DNA from: Gammaproteobacteria bacterium
GTDB lineage: Bacteria > Pseudomonadota > Gammaproteobacteria > Eutrophobiales > Eutrophobiaceae
Length of the DNA stretch: 64,000 nt
Assembly: GCA_012103475.1 (NCBI GenBank)
Contig: WLWS01000004.1
Coordinates: 496,001 to 560,000, forward strand
Direction: 5' to 3'
In this document: positions 27,331 to 36,195 of the stretch, piece after piece
Numbering within the stretch: position 1 is the first letter of the stretch
Layout of the letters: each line of letters opens with the position of its first letter
The notes under the pieces: generated by a model
Database searches by the model: none
Told to the model about the DNA's origin: nothing
What the model saw: the letters and a program-made list of their open reading frames with translations, nothing else
Translations under genes and position numbers: made by a program

Positions 27331-28995
27331 GTGCTTAGGCAGTTATTGATCAGGAACTTTGCCGTCGTTGAAGAACTGGAACTGGTTCTGCATGCCGGTA
27401 TGACCGTTTTCACCGGAGAAACCGGGGCTGGTAAATCTATCCTCATCGATGCACTTGGTCTGGTACTCGGCGATCGGGCTGATACCGGAATTATTCGCAC
27501 TGGCTGCAAGCGCACAGAGATATGCGCTACCTTCACAATCAGTGATCAAAAAGAAGTGGCGCGCATTCTGATTGAGCAGGAAATAACCCTGGATGATGAC
27601 GAAGTACTGGTTCGCAGAGTCATCAGCAGCGATGGTCGTTCAAGAGCATTTATCAACAGCACTCCAGTGCCAGTTAATTTACTACGCAAAGTGGGTGAGT
27701 TTATGATTGATATTCATGGCCAACATGCACATCAGTCATTAACCAAACGAGACGCCCAGCGTACATTGCTGGATGACTACGGCGCATACAACACTGCCTT
27801 AAAAGCAGTGGCCGATGACTGTCATGAGTGGAATGAAATTCAGGCGCAAATAAGCACTCTCAGTGGCAGTAATGAAGATCACCATGCGAAACTGAGCCTG
27901 CTCCGCTATCAGGTACAGGAACTGGAAGCATTATCACCACAGGAAAATGAATATGAAGATCTCAGCGAGGAGTTCAAACGACTGGATAATGCACAACGAT
28001 TAATTTCTCTTGCTCAAAATGCCCTCGACCTTGTGAGTGCCGGCGAACATTCTGCGGACTTCAGCATGGGTAAGGCTTTGCGTGATCTGCAGGAAGCATC
28101 TCAATTTGATGATCGTCTTCAGGGTATTTCAGAGCTGCTCGATAGCGCTGTCATTCAACTTTCGGAAGCAAGTGATGAACTCAGGCTCTACCTCGACAAG
28201 GTTGACCTTGAGCCGGAACGTCAGAATACAGTAGAAAAACGTTTATCGGATTTTCACGATGTCGCGCGTAAACACAACATTCCATCACAACAAATTGCTG
28301 TTCATCTGCATGAGCTACAACAGCAATTATATGAACTGGAAAATAGTGAGCAAATGCTGGATGAACTTCAGTCTAAACAGGCAGAGTGCCTGAAAAAATA
28401 CAATGAGCATGCCAAAATTCTTAGCAACAAAAGGCAAAAAGCAGCCAAAGACATAGCGGTGGAAATAAGCAGAACGCTGGCCAGTCTTGGTATGCCGGAT
28501 GGCGAGTTTCTGGTCAGTGTGAAAGAACAGGAAGATGCCCGGCCAACTGTACACGGCAAAGATGATATTGAGTTTCTGGTTTCGGCCAACCCGGGTCAGT
28601 CACCACAGGCACTGCGAAAAGTGGCCTCGGGCGGGGAATTATCGCGTATCAGTCTGGCCATTCAGGTCATAAGTAATAATGACAAAATCATACCAACGCT
28701 GGTGTTTGATGAAGTTGATTCCGGTATTGGTGGCGGTATCGCCGAGATAGTAGGAAAACTTCTACACCAGCTGTCCGATAAACATCAGGTCTTTTGCGTA
28801 ACTCATTTACCCCAGGTTGCCTCTCTTGCCGATCATCATTTACAGGTACAGAAGCATTCAAACAGGAAAACAACGTCAACAGCGGTTGCAGAGCTGGATG
28901 ATGAACAGCGAATCGAAGAAATTGCGCGAATGTTAGGTGGTGTAAAAATTACCGAGCAGAGTCGAAAGCACGCAAAGGAAATGCTGATTAACTAG
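27331..28995 (+). CDS. recN: DNA repair protein RecN
   Basis: A 554-residue SMC-like protein starting at GTG 27331, three bases after nadK. It has Walker A GETGAGKSILIDAL (about residues 29-42), DIHGQHAHQSL, a central coiled coil interrupted by a hinge (about 150-370), the signature VASGGELSRISLAIQVI (about 430-446), Walker B PTLVFDEVDSGIGG and VTHLPQVASLADHH. RecN acts early in double-strand-break repair, holding DNA ends or sister duplexes together. The translational closeness to nadK is usual in this class. Confidence 0.97.
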   Translation: MLRQLLIRNFAVVEELELVLHAGMTVFTGETGAGKSILIDALGLVLGDRADTGIIRTGCKRTEICATFTISDQKEVARILIEQEITLDDDEVLVRRVISSDGRSRAFINSTPVPVNLLRKVGEFMIDIHGQHAHQSLTKRDAQRTLLDDYGAYNTALKAVADDCHEWNEIQAQISTLSGSNEDHHAKLSLLRYQVQELEALSPQENEYEDLSEEFKRLDNAQRLISLAQNALDLVSAGEHSADFSMGKALRDLQEASQFDDRLQGISELLDSAVIQLSEASDELRLYLDKVDLEPERQNTVEKRLSDFHDVARKHNIPSQQIAVHLHELQQQLYELENSEQMLDELQSKQAECLKKYNEHAKILSNKRQKAAKDIAVEISRTLASLGMPDGEFLVSVKEQEDARPTVHGKDDIEFLVSANPGQSPQALRKVASGGELSRISLAIQVISNNDKIIPTLVFDEVDSGIGGGIAEIVGKLLHQLSDKHQVFCVTHLPQVASLADHHLQVQKHSNRKTTSTAVAELDDEQRIEEIARMLGGVKITEQSRKHAKEMLIN

Positions 28996-29007
28996 CCGCA
29001 TTCTGAT

Positions 29008-29412
29008 TTAGTCAGGTTTTGGTTTTACGTATAACACAAGGCTGTGATCGATAAGTTCATAGCCATGTTTATCCGCAATTTTCCGTTGCAGTTCCTCAAT
29101 CTCTTCGTTGTGAAATTCGATAACCTTATCTGTTTGCAGGCACACCATATGATCATGGTGTTCATCATCGTCAAGCTCAAAAACAGAATGACCGGAATCG
29201 AAGTTATGACGACTAACCAGACCGGCACCCTCAAATTGCGTCAGAACGCGATACACTGTTGCCAGTCCGACATCCTCGCCAGCGCTAAGCAGGGCCTTGT
29301 ATACATCCTCTGCGCTCATATGCTTGGAGTCGGATTCCTGCAGAATTTCCAGAATTCGTAATCTCGGTAAGGTTGCTTTTAAACCAGCTTTTTTTAGATC
29401 TTTTGGTTCCAT
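29008..29412 (-). CDS. fur: Ferric uptake regulator Fur
   Basis: The ATG at 29412 gives 134 residues starting MEPKDLKKAGLKATLPRLRI; a frame to 29448 adds 12 residues not seen in Fur. It has the winged helix (SAEDVYKALLSAGEDVGLATVYRVLTQF) and the metal site region DDEHHDHMVCLQTDKVIEF. The structural-zinc CxxC of E. coli Fur is absent: only one Cys is present, as in Pseudomonas Fur. It presumably represses iron uptake genes; Fur-box-like sites lie before bfd and bfr in this window. Convergent with recN. Confidence 0.95.
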   Translation of the reverse strand: MEPKDLKKAGLKATLPRLRILEILQESDSKHMSAEDVYKALLSAGEDVGLATVYRVLTQFEGAGLVSRHNFDSGHSVFELDDDEHHDHMVCLQTDKVIEFHNEEIEELQRKIADKHGYELIDHSLVLYVKPKPD

Positions 29413-29587
29413 TATTAAGAGTTTAGCGCGCCTGACCAGCCAGGCCATGATAGTGAATATTAATTTACGAAGTCAGCGGAGTATAACGAAAGCTCACATC
29501 CTTGTCTTTGAGGATCAAACACGGGTGTGCTTGGAAGCCATCATGCGTTACAATGCGCGGCAAATTACAGCCTTTTAAGTCCTTGAT

Positions 29588-30148
29588 ATGTCGATGCGTT
29601 TTACAGTTTACCTGCTTATATTAATCAGTCTGGCCGGATGTAGTGCCGAGGGTACTCGCAAACTTCCCGGTGTTTACAGAATTGACATACAGCAGGGTAA
29701 TGTCATTGAGCAGGAGATGCTGGATAAGCTCGAACCCGGCATGGTGAAAGATCAGGTTCATTTTATTATGGGTACACCGACCATCGTTGATCCTTTTCAC
29801 AACGACCGCTGGGAATATCTTTACACGTATTCAAAGGCCGGTGCGCGACGTGATCAACGTCACATCACCATTTATTTTGAAGAAGACAAACTCACCTATA
29901 TTGAGGGCGGTGTAGTCCGCGGTATTCGAAGACCTCCGGAAGATTATGTCAAGGAGCGAAAAACAGTAGATGTTCCTTCGAAACTGCAGAAAAAAGATGG
30001 TGTATTCAGCAAGCTGATAAATGTTCTGCCCTTTGTCGGCGACGATGCACCGAAAAGAAATGAAGTATTTGAAGAAGATGATGTCGATGAAGTTGAACTT
30101 CCTGTTGATGAAACGCCACCTGAGGTAGAGACTACAGAAGAAGAGTAA
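29588..30148 (+). CDS. bamE: Outer membrane protein assembly factor BamE
   Basis: A 186-residue lipoprotein (lipobox LAGC, Cys at about residue 18). The SmpA/OmlA domain reads GNVIEQEMLDKLEPGMVKDQVHFIMGTPTIVDPFHNDRWEYLYTY in blocks at about 37-82. It belongs to the BAM complex that inserts beta-barrel proteins into the outer membrane. It is about 70 residues longer than E. coli BamE because of a C-terminal tail very rich in Glu and Asp (about 155-186), which is variable in the family. It is divergent from fur. Confidence 0.93.
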   Translation: MSMRFTVYLLILISLAGCSAEGTRKLPGVYRIDIQQGNVIEQEMLDKLEPGMVKDQVHFIMGTPTIVDPFHNDRWEYLYTYSKAGARRDQRHITIYFEEDKLTYIEGGVVRGIRRPPEDYVKERKTVDVPSKLQKKDGVFSKLINVLPFVGDDAPKRNEVFEEDDVDEVELPVDETPPEVETTEEE

Positions 30149-30163
30149 ACAACTACTCTTTCC

Positions 30164-30931
30164 CTATTCAGGGAAAAAATAATCTCCTTCAGCATTTTTA
30201 ATTCTCCGCACAGGATGCTGATAAAGATCGGCCAGATTTGAATCACTCAGAACTTCCTTCAGTGAACCACAAATTATTCTGTCGTGAGCGATCATCAGCA
30301 TTGCATGGGTACAAAATCGATTAAGCAAATTAACATCGTGCAACACCATTAAAGCGCACCCTTGCTTCTCGCGAATTCTGTTTGTAATTAAATCCAACAG
30401 GCTGATTTGATGATGTAGGTCCAGATGATTGGTCGGTTCGTCGAGCAGCCACAATGATGGTTCCTGTGCCATCAGCGTTGCCAGTGCGAGTCGCCTCCTC
30501 TCTCCGCCGGAAAGGGTATTTACCTGTCGCTCTCTCATTGTTTCCATAGAAACATCTCTAAGTGCATTCAGGACAATTTCTTCATCTCTGGCACCCTCAC
30601 TTGCCAGAAAAGACAAATAAGGATAACGACCCATCATGGCGGTTTCGAAAACACTCGTCGGAAAAGTATCAACACTGTCTTGAAATAATACTCCCAGCTT
30701 TCTTGCCAGCGCTTTTCGCTTCCAGTTCTGTAAAAGATCGCCAGCAATATTAATCTGGCCCGAATCCGAATCTTGCAGACCTGCTATTACATTCAACAGG
30801 CTGGTTTTACCAACACCGTTACCACCAAGAACACCCCATATCTCGCCGCTGGCAGCAACAAAATCTAGGTTACTGCATATTTTTTTACCAGGGACAGAGA
30901 CAAATAGCTTGTGGGTTTGAATGAGACTCAC
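30164..30931 (-). CDS. ABC transporter ATPase, BtuD/FecE-like
   Basis: A 255-residue ATPase starting at GTG 30931, overlapping the permease gene end by four bases. Walker A GGNGVGKTSLLN (about 35-46), signature LSGGERRRLALATLM (about 139-153) and Walker B LWLLDEPTNHLDLHHQ are complete. It pairs with the FecCD permease to import cobalamin, haem or an iron-siderophore; gene order alone cannot tell which, and no periplasmic binding protein gene is in the window. Confidence 0.88.
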   Translation of the reverse strand: MSLIQTHKLFVSVPGKKICSNLDFVAASGEIWGVLGGNGVGKTSLLNVIAGLQDSDSGQINIAGDLLQNWKRKALARKLGVLFQDSVDTFPTSVFETAMMGRYPYLSFLASEGARDEEIVLNALRDVSMETMRERQVNTLSGGERRRLALATLMAQEPSLWLLDEPTNHLDLHHQISLLDLITNRIREKQGCALMVLHDVNLLNRFCTHAMLMIAHDRIICGSLKEVLSDSNLADLYQHPVRRIKNAEGDYFFPE

Positions 30932-31923
30932 TGCAGACTCCTGAGCTTACTTTTATGTAGCAGGAACAGGAACAAAGGTACGCCTATCATCGCAGTTAAA
31001 ACACCAACTGGTAATTGTTGTGGAGAAATAATAATCCGTGCAAGGGCATCTGCTATCACCAGTAAACTACCTCCCAGTAACAGTGACACAGGCAGAAGTA
31101 ATCGATGGTCGCTGCCGATAAGCAGGCGAACCAGGTGTGGAACAATCAAACCAATGAAGCCAATATTTCCAGCCTGCATGACAGCCGTAGCTGTCAGCAT
31201 TGAGGCAAGAAAGTAGACGGAATAACGATGTTTGATGATAGCAACGCCAAGAGCTGCTGCCTGCTGTTCTCCTCTTGCCATAAGATTCAGGTTACGGGCC
31301 ATGGCCATGGTAATAATAAAACCCGAGATCAAAACAGATGCAGCTACTGTTAGATTACTGGAGTACTCAAGATCACCCATCAACCAGAACAACATGCCAT
31401 GTATTTGTGCTGCCGGACTGACCGCAAGCAGGAAACTGACCACCGCACCCCAACCGGCCGCCACGACAATTCCGGTAAGTAGAACCGTTAAAGGACTCCA
31501 GCTGCCGCCAAGCCGGGCAAGACCGAATACCATGGCAATTGACAGGAGGGCACCTGAAAAAGCCGCGAGATTCAGCCACAAACCAGCTACGCCGGCCACC
31601 ATTGCCAGCAAGGCAAATACCGATGCACCGCCTGAGACACCCAGCACATAGGGTTCAGCCAGAGGATTCTTTAACAGGACTTGCATCAATGCTCCCGCCA
31701 GCGACAACAAACCACCTACGATAAAACCCGAAAGTACTCGCGGCAGGCGCAACTCCATAATAATCCGGGCCTGCATGCCCTTGTCTTCGCCAAGAAAAAT
31801 CTTAATCAGTTGTGAAAAACCGATATCAATACTGCCACTGACAAGCGATAAGCTTATACAAGCCAGAGCAAGCAAAAACAATGCGCCAAACAGTAGAATC
31901 AATTGCCCTCTTGAACGAATCAT
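30928..31923 (-). CDS. ABC transporter permease, BtuC/FecCD family
   Basis: The ATG at 31923 gives 331 residues, the usual family length; the frame runs further upstream through rnfH sequence and is not used. About ten hydrophobic helices are visible. Family blocks include LRLPRVLSGFIVGGLLSLAGALMQ, NPLAEPYVLGVSGGASVFAL and GNIGFIGLIVPHLVRLLIG, the last holding the coupling region to the ATPase. The final helix pair ends TAMIGVPLFLFLLHKSK. It transports cobalamin or a ferric chelate across the inner membrane. Confidence 0.9.
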   Translation of the reverse strand: MIRSRGQLILLFGALFLLALACISLSLVSGSIDIGFSQLIKIFLGEDKGMQARIIMELRLPRVLSGFIVGGLLSLAGALMQVLLKNPLAEPYVLGVSGGASVFALLAMVAGVAGLWLNLAAFSGALLSIAMVFGLARLGGSWSPLTVLLTGIVVAAGWGAVVSFLLAVSPAAQIHGMLFWLMGDLEYSSNLTVAASVLISGFIITMAMARNLNLMARGEQQAAALGVAIIKHRYSVYFLASMLTATAVMQAGNIGFIGLIVPHLVRLLIGSDHRLLLPVSLLLGGSLLVIADALARIIISPQQLPVGVLTAMIGVPLFLFLLHKSKLRSLQ

Positions 31924-31930
31924 AAACTTG

Positions 31931-32251
31931 TTATTTTCGCCCCGCGGCGAGTTTTTCTTTTTTCGCCTTGTCGGCACGTAGACGACGGGCATCCTTGGGA
32001 TCAGCCTGCAAAGGTCTGTAGATTTCAATCCGATCACCGTCATCAACAATATCTTGCAGGTTTCTTAACTCTGCATAAATCCCGATCCGGTTGAGTGACA
32101 AATCTATTTCGGGATATTTCTGCAACACATCAGATTGTTTAATAGCTTCTTCAAGCGTTGTACCCGGCTCTACCAGAACAGCTTGTACATAAGCCTGATC
32201 CTTTAATGCATAGACAACTTCAACAGCCAGACGACTTGTTTTATTCTCCAT
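31931..32251 (-). CDS. rnfH: RnfH/RatB-family ubiquitin-like protein
   Basis: The ATG at 32251 gives 106 residues with the small beta-grasp fold: LAVEVVYALKDQAYVQAVLVEPGTTLEEAIKQS, DLSLNRIGIYAELRNLQDIVDDGDRIEIYRPL. The C-terminal tail is rich in Arg and Lys (DPKDARRLRADKAKKEK). It overlaps the end of ratA by 11 bases, as in E. coli where ratA and ratB adjoin. Its molecular role is unclear. Confidence 0.9.
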   Translation of the reverse strand: MENKTSRLAVEVVYALKDQAYVQAVLVEPGTTLEEAIKQSDVLQKYPEIDLSLNRIGIYAELRNLQDIVDDGDRIEIYRPLQADPKDARRLRADKAKKEKLAAGRK

Positions 32252-32675
32252 ATATCTGTTTTGCTCTGTCCACGAAACTGGCAACCATGGTATCGCCGAT
32301 ACGTTGAAACACCTTATTAAGAGCAAGTTTTACAAGCAGATTCTTGTACTCAAAATTCATTTGAAAAGACACTTTACAAAGATTATCCCCGGCCGGAGCA
32401 AATGACCAGAATCCCTGCAGTTTTTTAAAGGGTCCATTGAGCAGGCGCACATCGATTCGGCGACCGGGTTGCAAGGTATTCTCCGTGGTAAAAGTCTGAT
32501 TAACACTACCCACAGCCAGCGAAACCGACGCTTTCATACAATGCGTGTCGTTCTGATGCACAATAGCCGAACTGCACCAGGACAAAAATACCGGATACGA
32601 TTCAACATCGTTAACCAGATCATACATTTGCTCTGCTGTGTATGAGACCACAACCGATTTATTTATCGACTCCAA
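32241..32675 (-). CDS. ratA: RatA-family START-domain protein (COQ10-like)
   Basis: A 144-residue protein starting at TTG 32675; no in-frame ATG exists earlier than inside the conserved domain. It has the polyketide-cyclase/START fold: SYTAEQMYDLVNDVESYPVFLSWC, LLNGPFKKLQGFWSFAP, VSFQMNFEYKNLLVKLALNKVFQ. Members bind ubiquinone-like lipids (Coq10) or were reported in E. coli to block ribosome subunit joining (RatA). It keeps its usual partner rnfH and proximity to smpB. Confidence 0.9.
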   Translation of the reverse strand: MESINKSVVVSYTAEQMYDLVNDVESYPVFLSWCSSAIVHQNDTHCMKASVSLAVGSVNQTFTTENTLQPGRRIDVRLLNGPFKKLQGFWSFAPAGDNLCKVSFQMNFEYKNLLVKLALNKVFQRIGDTMVASFVDRAKQIYGE

Positions 32676-32707
32676 ATTAACTCCTTAAAGACAGCTACCT
32701 GCTGCCT

Positions 32708-34107
32708 CTAAACGATTCCAATAGCATTAAGAAAAATCAGAAGGACGCCTGCCGGCGCAATAAATCGAGCAGCAAACTGCCAGGACTTAAAGGCTTTGTG
32801 ACTAATCCCCAGTTCTTCCGCAGAAGAAGAATCCGCCATCACCCAGGCTGCAAATATGGCGATCAACAAACCACCCAGCGGTAACAGTAAATTGGCCGTA
32901 AGTGTGTCAAAAACATCAAACAAGCCTGAGGTTTTTTCCTGCCCGGCAAAACTGAAGGAAAAGGCCCAGTGATTGAATGAAAGTACGGTGCCAATACCCA
33001 GGAACCATGCACCAAAGCCTGCCAGCGCACCGGCTTTAACCCGGCTCATATCTTTGTGTTCTACCAGCCAGGCCACTGCCGGCTCAAGAATTGAAATTCC
33101 CGAAGTCCAGGCCGCAAACATAAGTAAAAAGAAAAATAGTGTGCCGAAAAAAGCGCCGCCAGGCATTTGCCCAAATGCTACTGTAAGGGTAACGAATATT
33201 AATCCCGGCCCGCTGGATGGTTCCATACCGTAAGTAAAGACCACCGGAAAAATAGCGATACCTGCCAGTAAAGCCACACTGGTATCACAAAAGGCAATAA
33301 TAACGCTGGTACGGGGTATTGAAGATTCACTGGAAAGATAAGAGCCATATACCATTATCGCGCCCATACCAAGGCTGAGACTGAAGAAGGCCTGACCAAG
33401 TGCATTAAGAAACACGTCTCCGAAAAACTGTCCGTCAGCAATTTTCTGATCAATCAAATCAAAATCCGGAACAAACAGATAGCGCAATCCTTCGATAAAC
33501 TTTTCAGTGGTCATCGCGTAAGCAACCATTACCAGTAACAAAACAAACAAGGCCGGCATTAGATATTTAACTGCCTTCTCGAGCCCGCTTTTTACCCCCC
33601 GGGACACGACAATAATGACCATCATCATGAATATGGTGTGCCAGGCCAGCAAACGTTCTGGATCTGAAACTAATTGATTGAAGGTCGAAGTCACATATTC
33701 CGCTTCGGCGCCGACGAAAGAGCCACTGGCGGTTCTGACGATGTAGGCGAGAGTCCAGCCAGCTATGACACTGTAGAATGAAAGAATTAAAAACCCGGTC
33801 AACATTCCAATCCAGCCTATTATCTGCCAGCCCTGACCTTTTTCTCATCCGCAGCCAGCGCTTTCATGGTGTTGATCGGACTTTGACGGCCGCGCCGGCC
33901 GAGCATGACTTCTGCCATCAAAATCGGAATACCGACCATAAAAACACAGACAAGGTAGACCATAACGAAGACACCGCCACCGTTTTCTCCGGTGAGATAG
34001 GGAAATCGCCAGATGTTTCCGAGACCTACCGCAGAACCGGTTGCGGCCAGAATAAATGCCCAGCGGGACGACCACTGACCATGAATCGAAGTTCGTTTTT
34101 CAGCCAT
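32708..34107 (-). pseudogene. Sodium:neurotransmitter symporter (NSS/SNF) family gene, split by one-base frameshift
   Basis: The N-terminal part (ATG 34107) reads SSRWAFILAATGSAVGLGNIWRFPYLTGENGGG, the hallmark first helix of NSS transporters. It runs to DEKK, then leaves frame and stops 6 codons later. The remainder, in the -1 frame, reads GWQIIGWIGMLTGFLILSFYSVIAGW and continues through the other ten or so helices to 32708. The break is at a run of five A (minus strand, plus coordinates 33839-33843): six A would restore EKKGQGWQ. A second frame could start at ATG 33805 but lacks the Na+ and substrate sites of helix 1. It could be decay, homopolymer error or -1 slippage. Substrate unknown, probably an amino acid. 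Confidence 0.75.
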
Positions 34108-34265
34108 TAGCTTGTTCTCATTTCGTTTGTCGTATTCTATATTTTTTGACTTCATATCGCATGCGCTAATACCTGTAAAAAGCAGATAGGCACAATCTTC
34201 TTCAATATAGCTTGTTCGTGCTTATGTGCTGCTATACTCGCGAACTGAATAATTAGTAGACCACC

Positions 34266-34739
34266 ATGTCTGGAAAAAAGAAAAAAGAAAATAGCAACAC
34301 GATTGCTCTGAACAAAAAGGCAAAGCACGACTATTTCATTGAAGACCGCTTTGAGGCCGGACTGGTACTGGAAGGCTGGGAAGTGAAGAGTCTGCGTGCC
34401 GGAAAAGTACAGATCAGAGATAATTACGTGCATCTGAAAGACGGGGAAGCGTTTCTACTGAGTGTTCTGATTACTCCCTTGCCAACAGCATCAACCCATA
34501 TCTCACCTCAGCCGAACAGGGCTCGCAAACTTCTCTTGCACAAAAAGGAAATTGACCGCCTCACAGGTGCGGTTGAACGCAAAGGATATACACTTGTCGT
34601 CACTGCCATGTATTGGAAGCATGGTCGCGCCAAAGTAGAAATTGGTATGGCAAAAGGTAAGCAGAGTCATGATAAAAGAGAAAGCATCAAAGACCGTGAC
34701 TGGCAACGTCAGAAACAACGCATTTTGAAGAAGCATTGA
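34266..34739 (+). CDS. smpB: SsrA-binding protein SmpB
   Basis: A 157-residue protein that carries tmRNA to stalled ribosomes. Family blocks: [83 protein letters not shown] and the basic tail QKQRILKKH. Its partner ssrA lies 940 bases downstream on the same strand. Confidence 0.98.
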   Translation: MSGKKKKENSNTIALNKKAKHDYFIEDRFEAGLVLEGWEVKSLRAGKVQIRDNYVHLKDGEAFLLSVLITPLPTASTHISPQPNRARKLLLHKKEIDRLTGAVERKGYTLVVTAMYWKHGRAKVEIGMAKGKQSHDKRESIKDRDWQRQKQRILKKH

Positions 34740-34787
34740 CAAACAGGCACCCGATTCTCAATATATTGAAAACAACAGGCGAAAACC

Positions 34788-35615
34788 ATGAGTGAAATAA
34801 ATAAAATATTTGCAGTAATTGATCCATCAACAGACCAGCAACTCGCCCTCCAGCGCGCAATGCGAATTGCCCGGGTCAGTAATGCTCAAATTCATGCTTA
34901 TCTGTGCATCTTTTCAGACATGGAGTCACACGATCCTGAAGCCCTCAAACGAGTGGAAATTGCGAGATATCAAAACTGGCTGGAAAGTATAGCTGAGCAG
35001 ACTCGTTCAGAAGGTTTTGACGTTGAGGTCGAACTCGAATGGTCCAGTGACTGGCGTAATGCGCTGGGTGAAGCTGCAAAAAGAGCAGGAAGTGACTTTA
35101 TTGTTAAAGCGTCACGTAAACGCTCGACCAAAGAGCGCCTGATGATGACGTCTTCCGATCTCGCTCTGCTGGAGACAGCACAATGCCCCGTGCAACTGGT
35201 GTCTACCGAAGTTGTAGACGATCTATATAAAGTGCTGGTAGCAGTAGATGCGAAAAGAGAAGATGAAAAATACAGAAAAATTCTTGAGTCTGTAATTGCA
35301 TATGGCAAAACCGTTGCTTCTACCAATGAAAACGGGGAACTGCACGCAGTACACGCTTACTCAGCTCAGGACGATTTTGTTCATGTTACCGATGTCGCCA
35401 AACTTATCGGTATTGAAACGGATAAAGTTCATGTAAAAGGCGGTGATGCAGAAAAGGCTATTTCTGAAGTTGCCAATGAAATAGATGCGCAGATTATTGT
35501 AATTGGACTCTCAACCAAGTCTACGCTGAAAAACCGCTTGTTCGGAAGTATTGTCGATGGACTGATTAAGGGCACCAGTCATGACATTCTTGTAGTCATT
35601 CCTGACAGTGACTAG
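34788..35615 (+). CDS. Tandem universal stress protein (UspE-like)
   Basis: A 275-residue protein with two Usp domains. The first (about 1-140) begins KIFAVIDPSTDQQLALQRAMRIA. The second (about 142-275) begins YKVLVAVDAKRE and ends IVIGLSTKSTLKNRLFGSIVDGLIKGTSHDILVV, close to the ATP-binding GxxG-x9-GS motif (GLSTKS...FGSIVD). Tandem members such as UspE respond to stress and bind small molecules. It sits between smpB and ssrA, an addition to the usual order. Confidence 0.85.
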   Translation: MSEINKIFAVIDPSTDQQLALQRAMRIARVSNAQIHAYLCIFSDMESHDPEALKRVEIARYQNWLESIAEQTRSEGFDVEVELEWSSDWRNALGEAAKRAGSDFIVKASRKRSTKERLMMTSSDLALLETAQCPVQLVSTEVVDDLYKVLVAVDAKREDEKYRKILESVIAYGKTVASTNENGELHAVHAYSAQDDFVHVTDVAKLIGIETDKVHVKGGDAEKAISEVANEIDAQIIVIGLSTKSTLKNRLFGSIVDGLIKGTSHDILVVIPDSD

Positions 35616-35678
35616 AGAAATCAGCTAGATCTTGTCTGGAAGCGGAGTGTTTTTGAGCCTATACTGTTTATTGTTCCC

Positions 35679-36040
35679 GGGGGCGTACTTGGCTTCGACG
35701 TGGGTAGCAAAACCCAAGGGGCATGCCGAGGTGCAGAATACCTCGTAAATCCATCTGCAACCTTTTAGTTGCCAACGACGACAACTACGCACTCGCAGCT
35801 TAATACCCTGTAAGGGTGCCGTCTGCCCGGTATGTGCTTATGCGTCCGGTCCCAGGCGTCGACTCACATAAGATCGCGATGATTCTCGTCCGGCGTTGAT
35901 TCGTTAAAACCTTACGGAATCGTTAATTGTTGTCCCTGCCGTTCGGGTAGCAGTTAATTAAACTAATAGAGTCGGCTAAGCATGTAGAACCGAAGGCGGA
36001 GTACTTGCGGACGCGGGTTCGACTCCCGCCGCCTCCACCA
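35679..36040 (+). ncRNA. ssrA: Transfer-messenger RNA (tmRNA)
   Basis: The gene begins GGGGGCGTACTTGGCTTCGA and ends with the T-arm GGTTCGACTCC and acceptor GCCGCCTCCACCA. The 5' GGGGGCG pairs with the 3' CGCCTCC. The tag frame at 35771-35803 reads GCC AAC GAC GAC AAC TAC GCA CTC GCA GCT TAA, giving the peptide ANDDNYALAA, with the ALAA end recognised by ClpXP-type proteases. Length is 362 nt, normal for tmRNA. A -10-like TATACT lies at 35660-35665, and a T-run terminator follows at 36052. With SmpB it rescues ribosomes stalled on broken mRNA. Confidence 0.97.
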
Positions 36041-36051
36041 AATATAAAAAT

Positions 36052-36079
36052 ACCCTGTTGATTTTAATAGGGTTTTTTT
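36052..36079 (+). terminator. Rho-independent terminator of ssrA
   Basis: ACCCT (36052-36056) pairs with AGGGT (36069-36073) around a 12-base loop and is followed by a run of T to 36079. It starts 12 bases after the tmRNA 3' end. Confidence 0.75.
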
Positions 36080-36195
36080 ATGAGCTAAATTCATGTATAG
36101 ATTCGTGTACAGCCTCTATACGACCTCTATGACCATGAAGGAGCTCGAAATAGTTCTCAAGTACACGGGAAATTGTATTGCGAATTGCAATATCC

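Noticed and set aside
30159..30176. TTTCCCT/AGGGAAA hairpin between bamE and the ABC ATPase as a terminator
   Set aside because: The stem is good, but no T-run follows it on either strand, and the ATPase stop codon falls in it. Left unannotated as a terminator.
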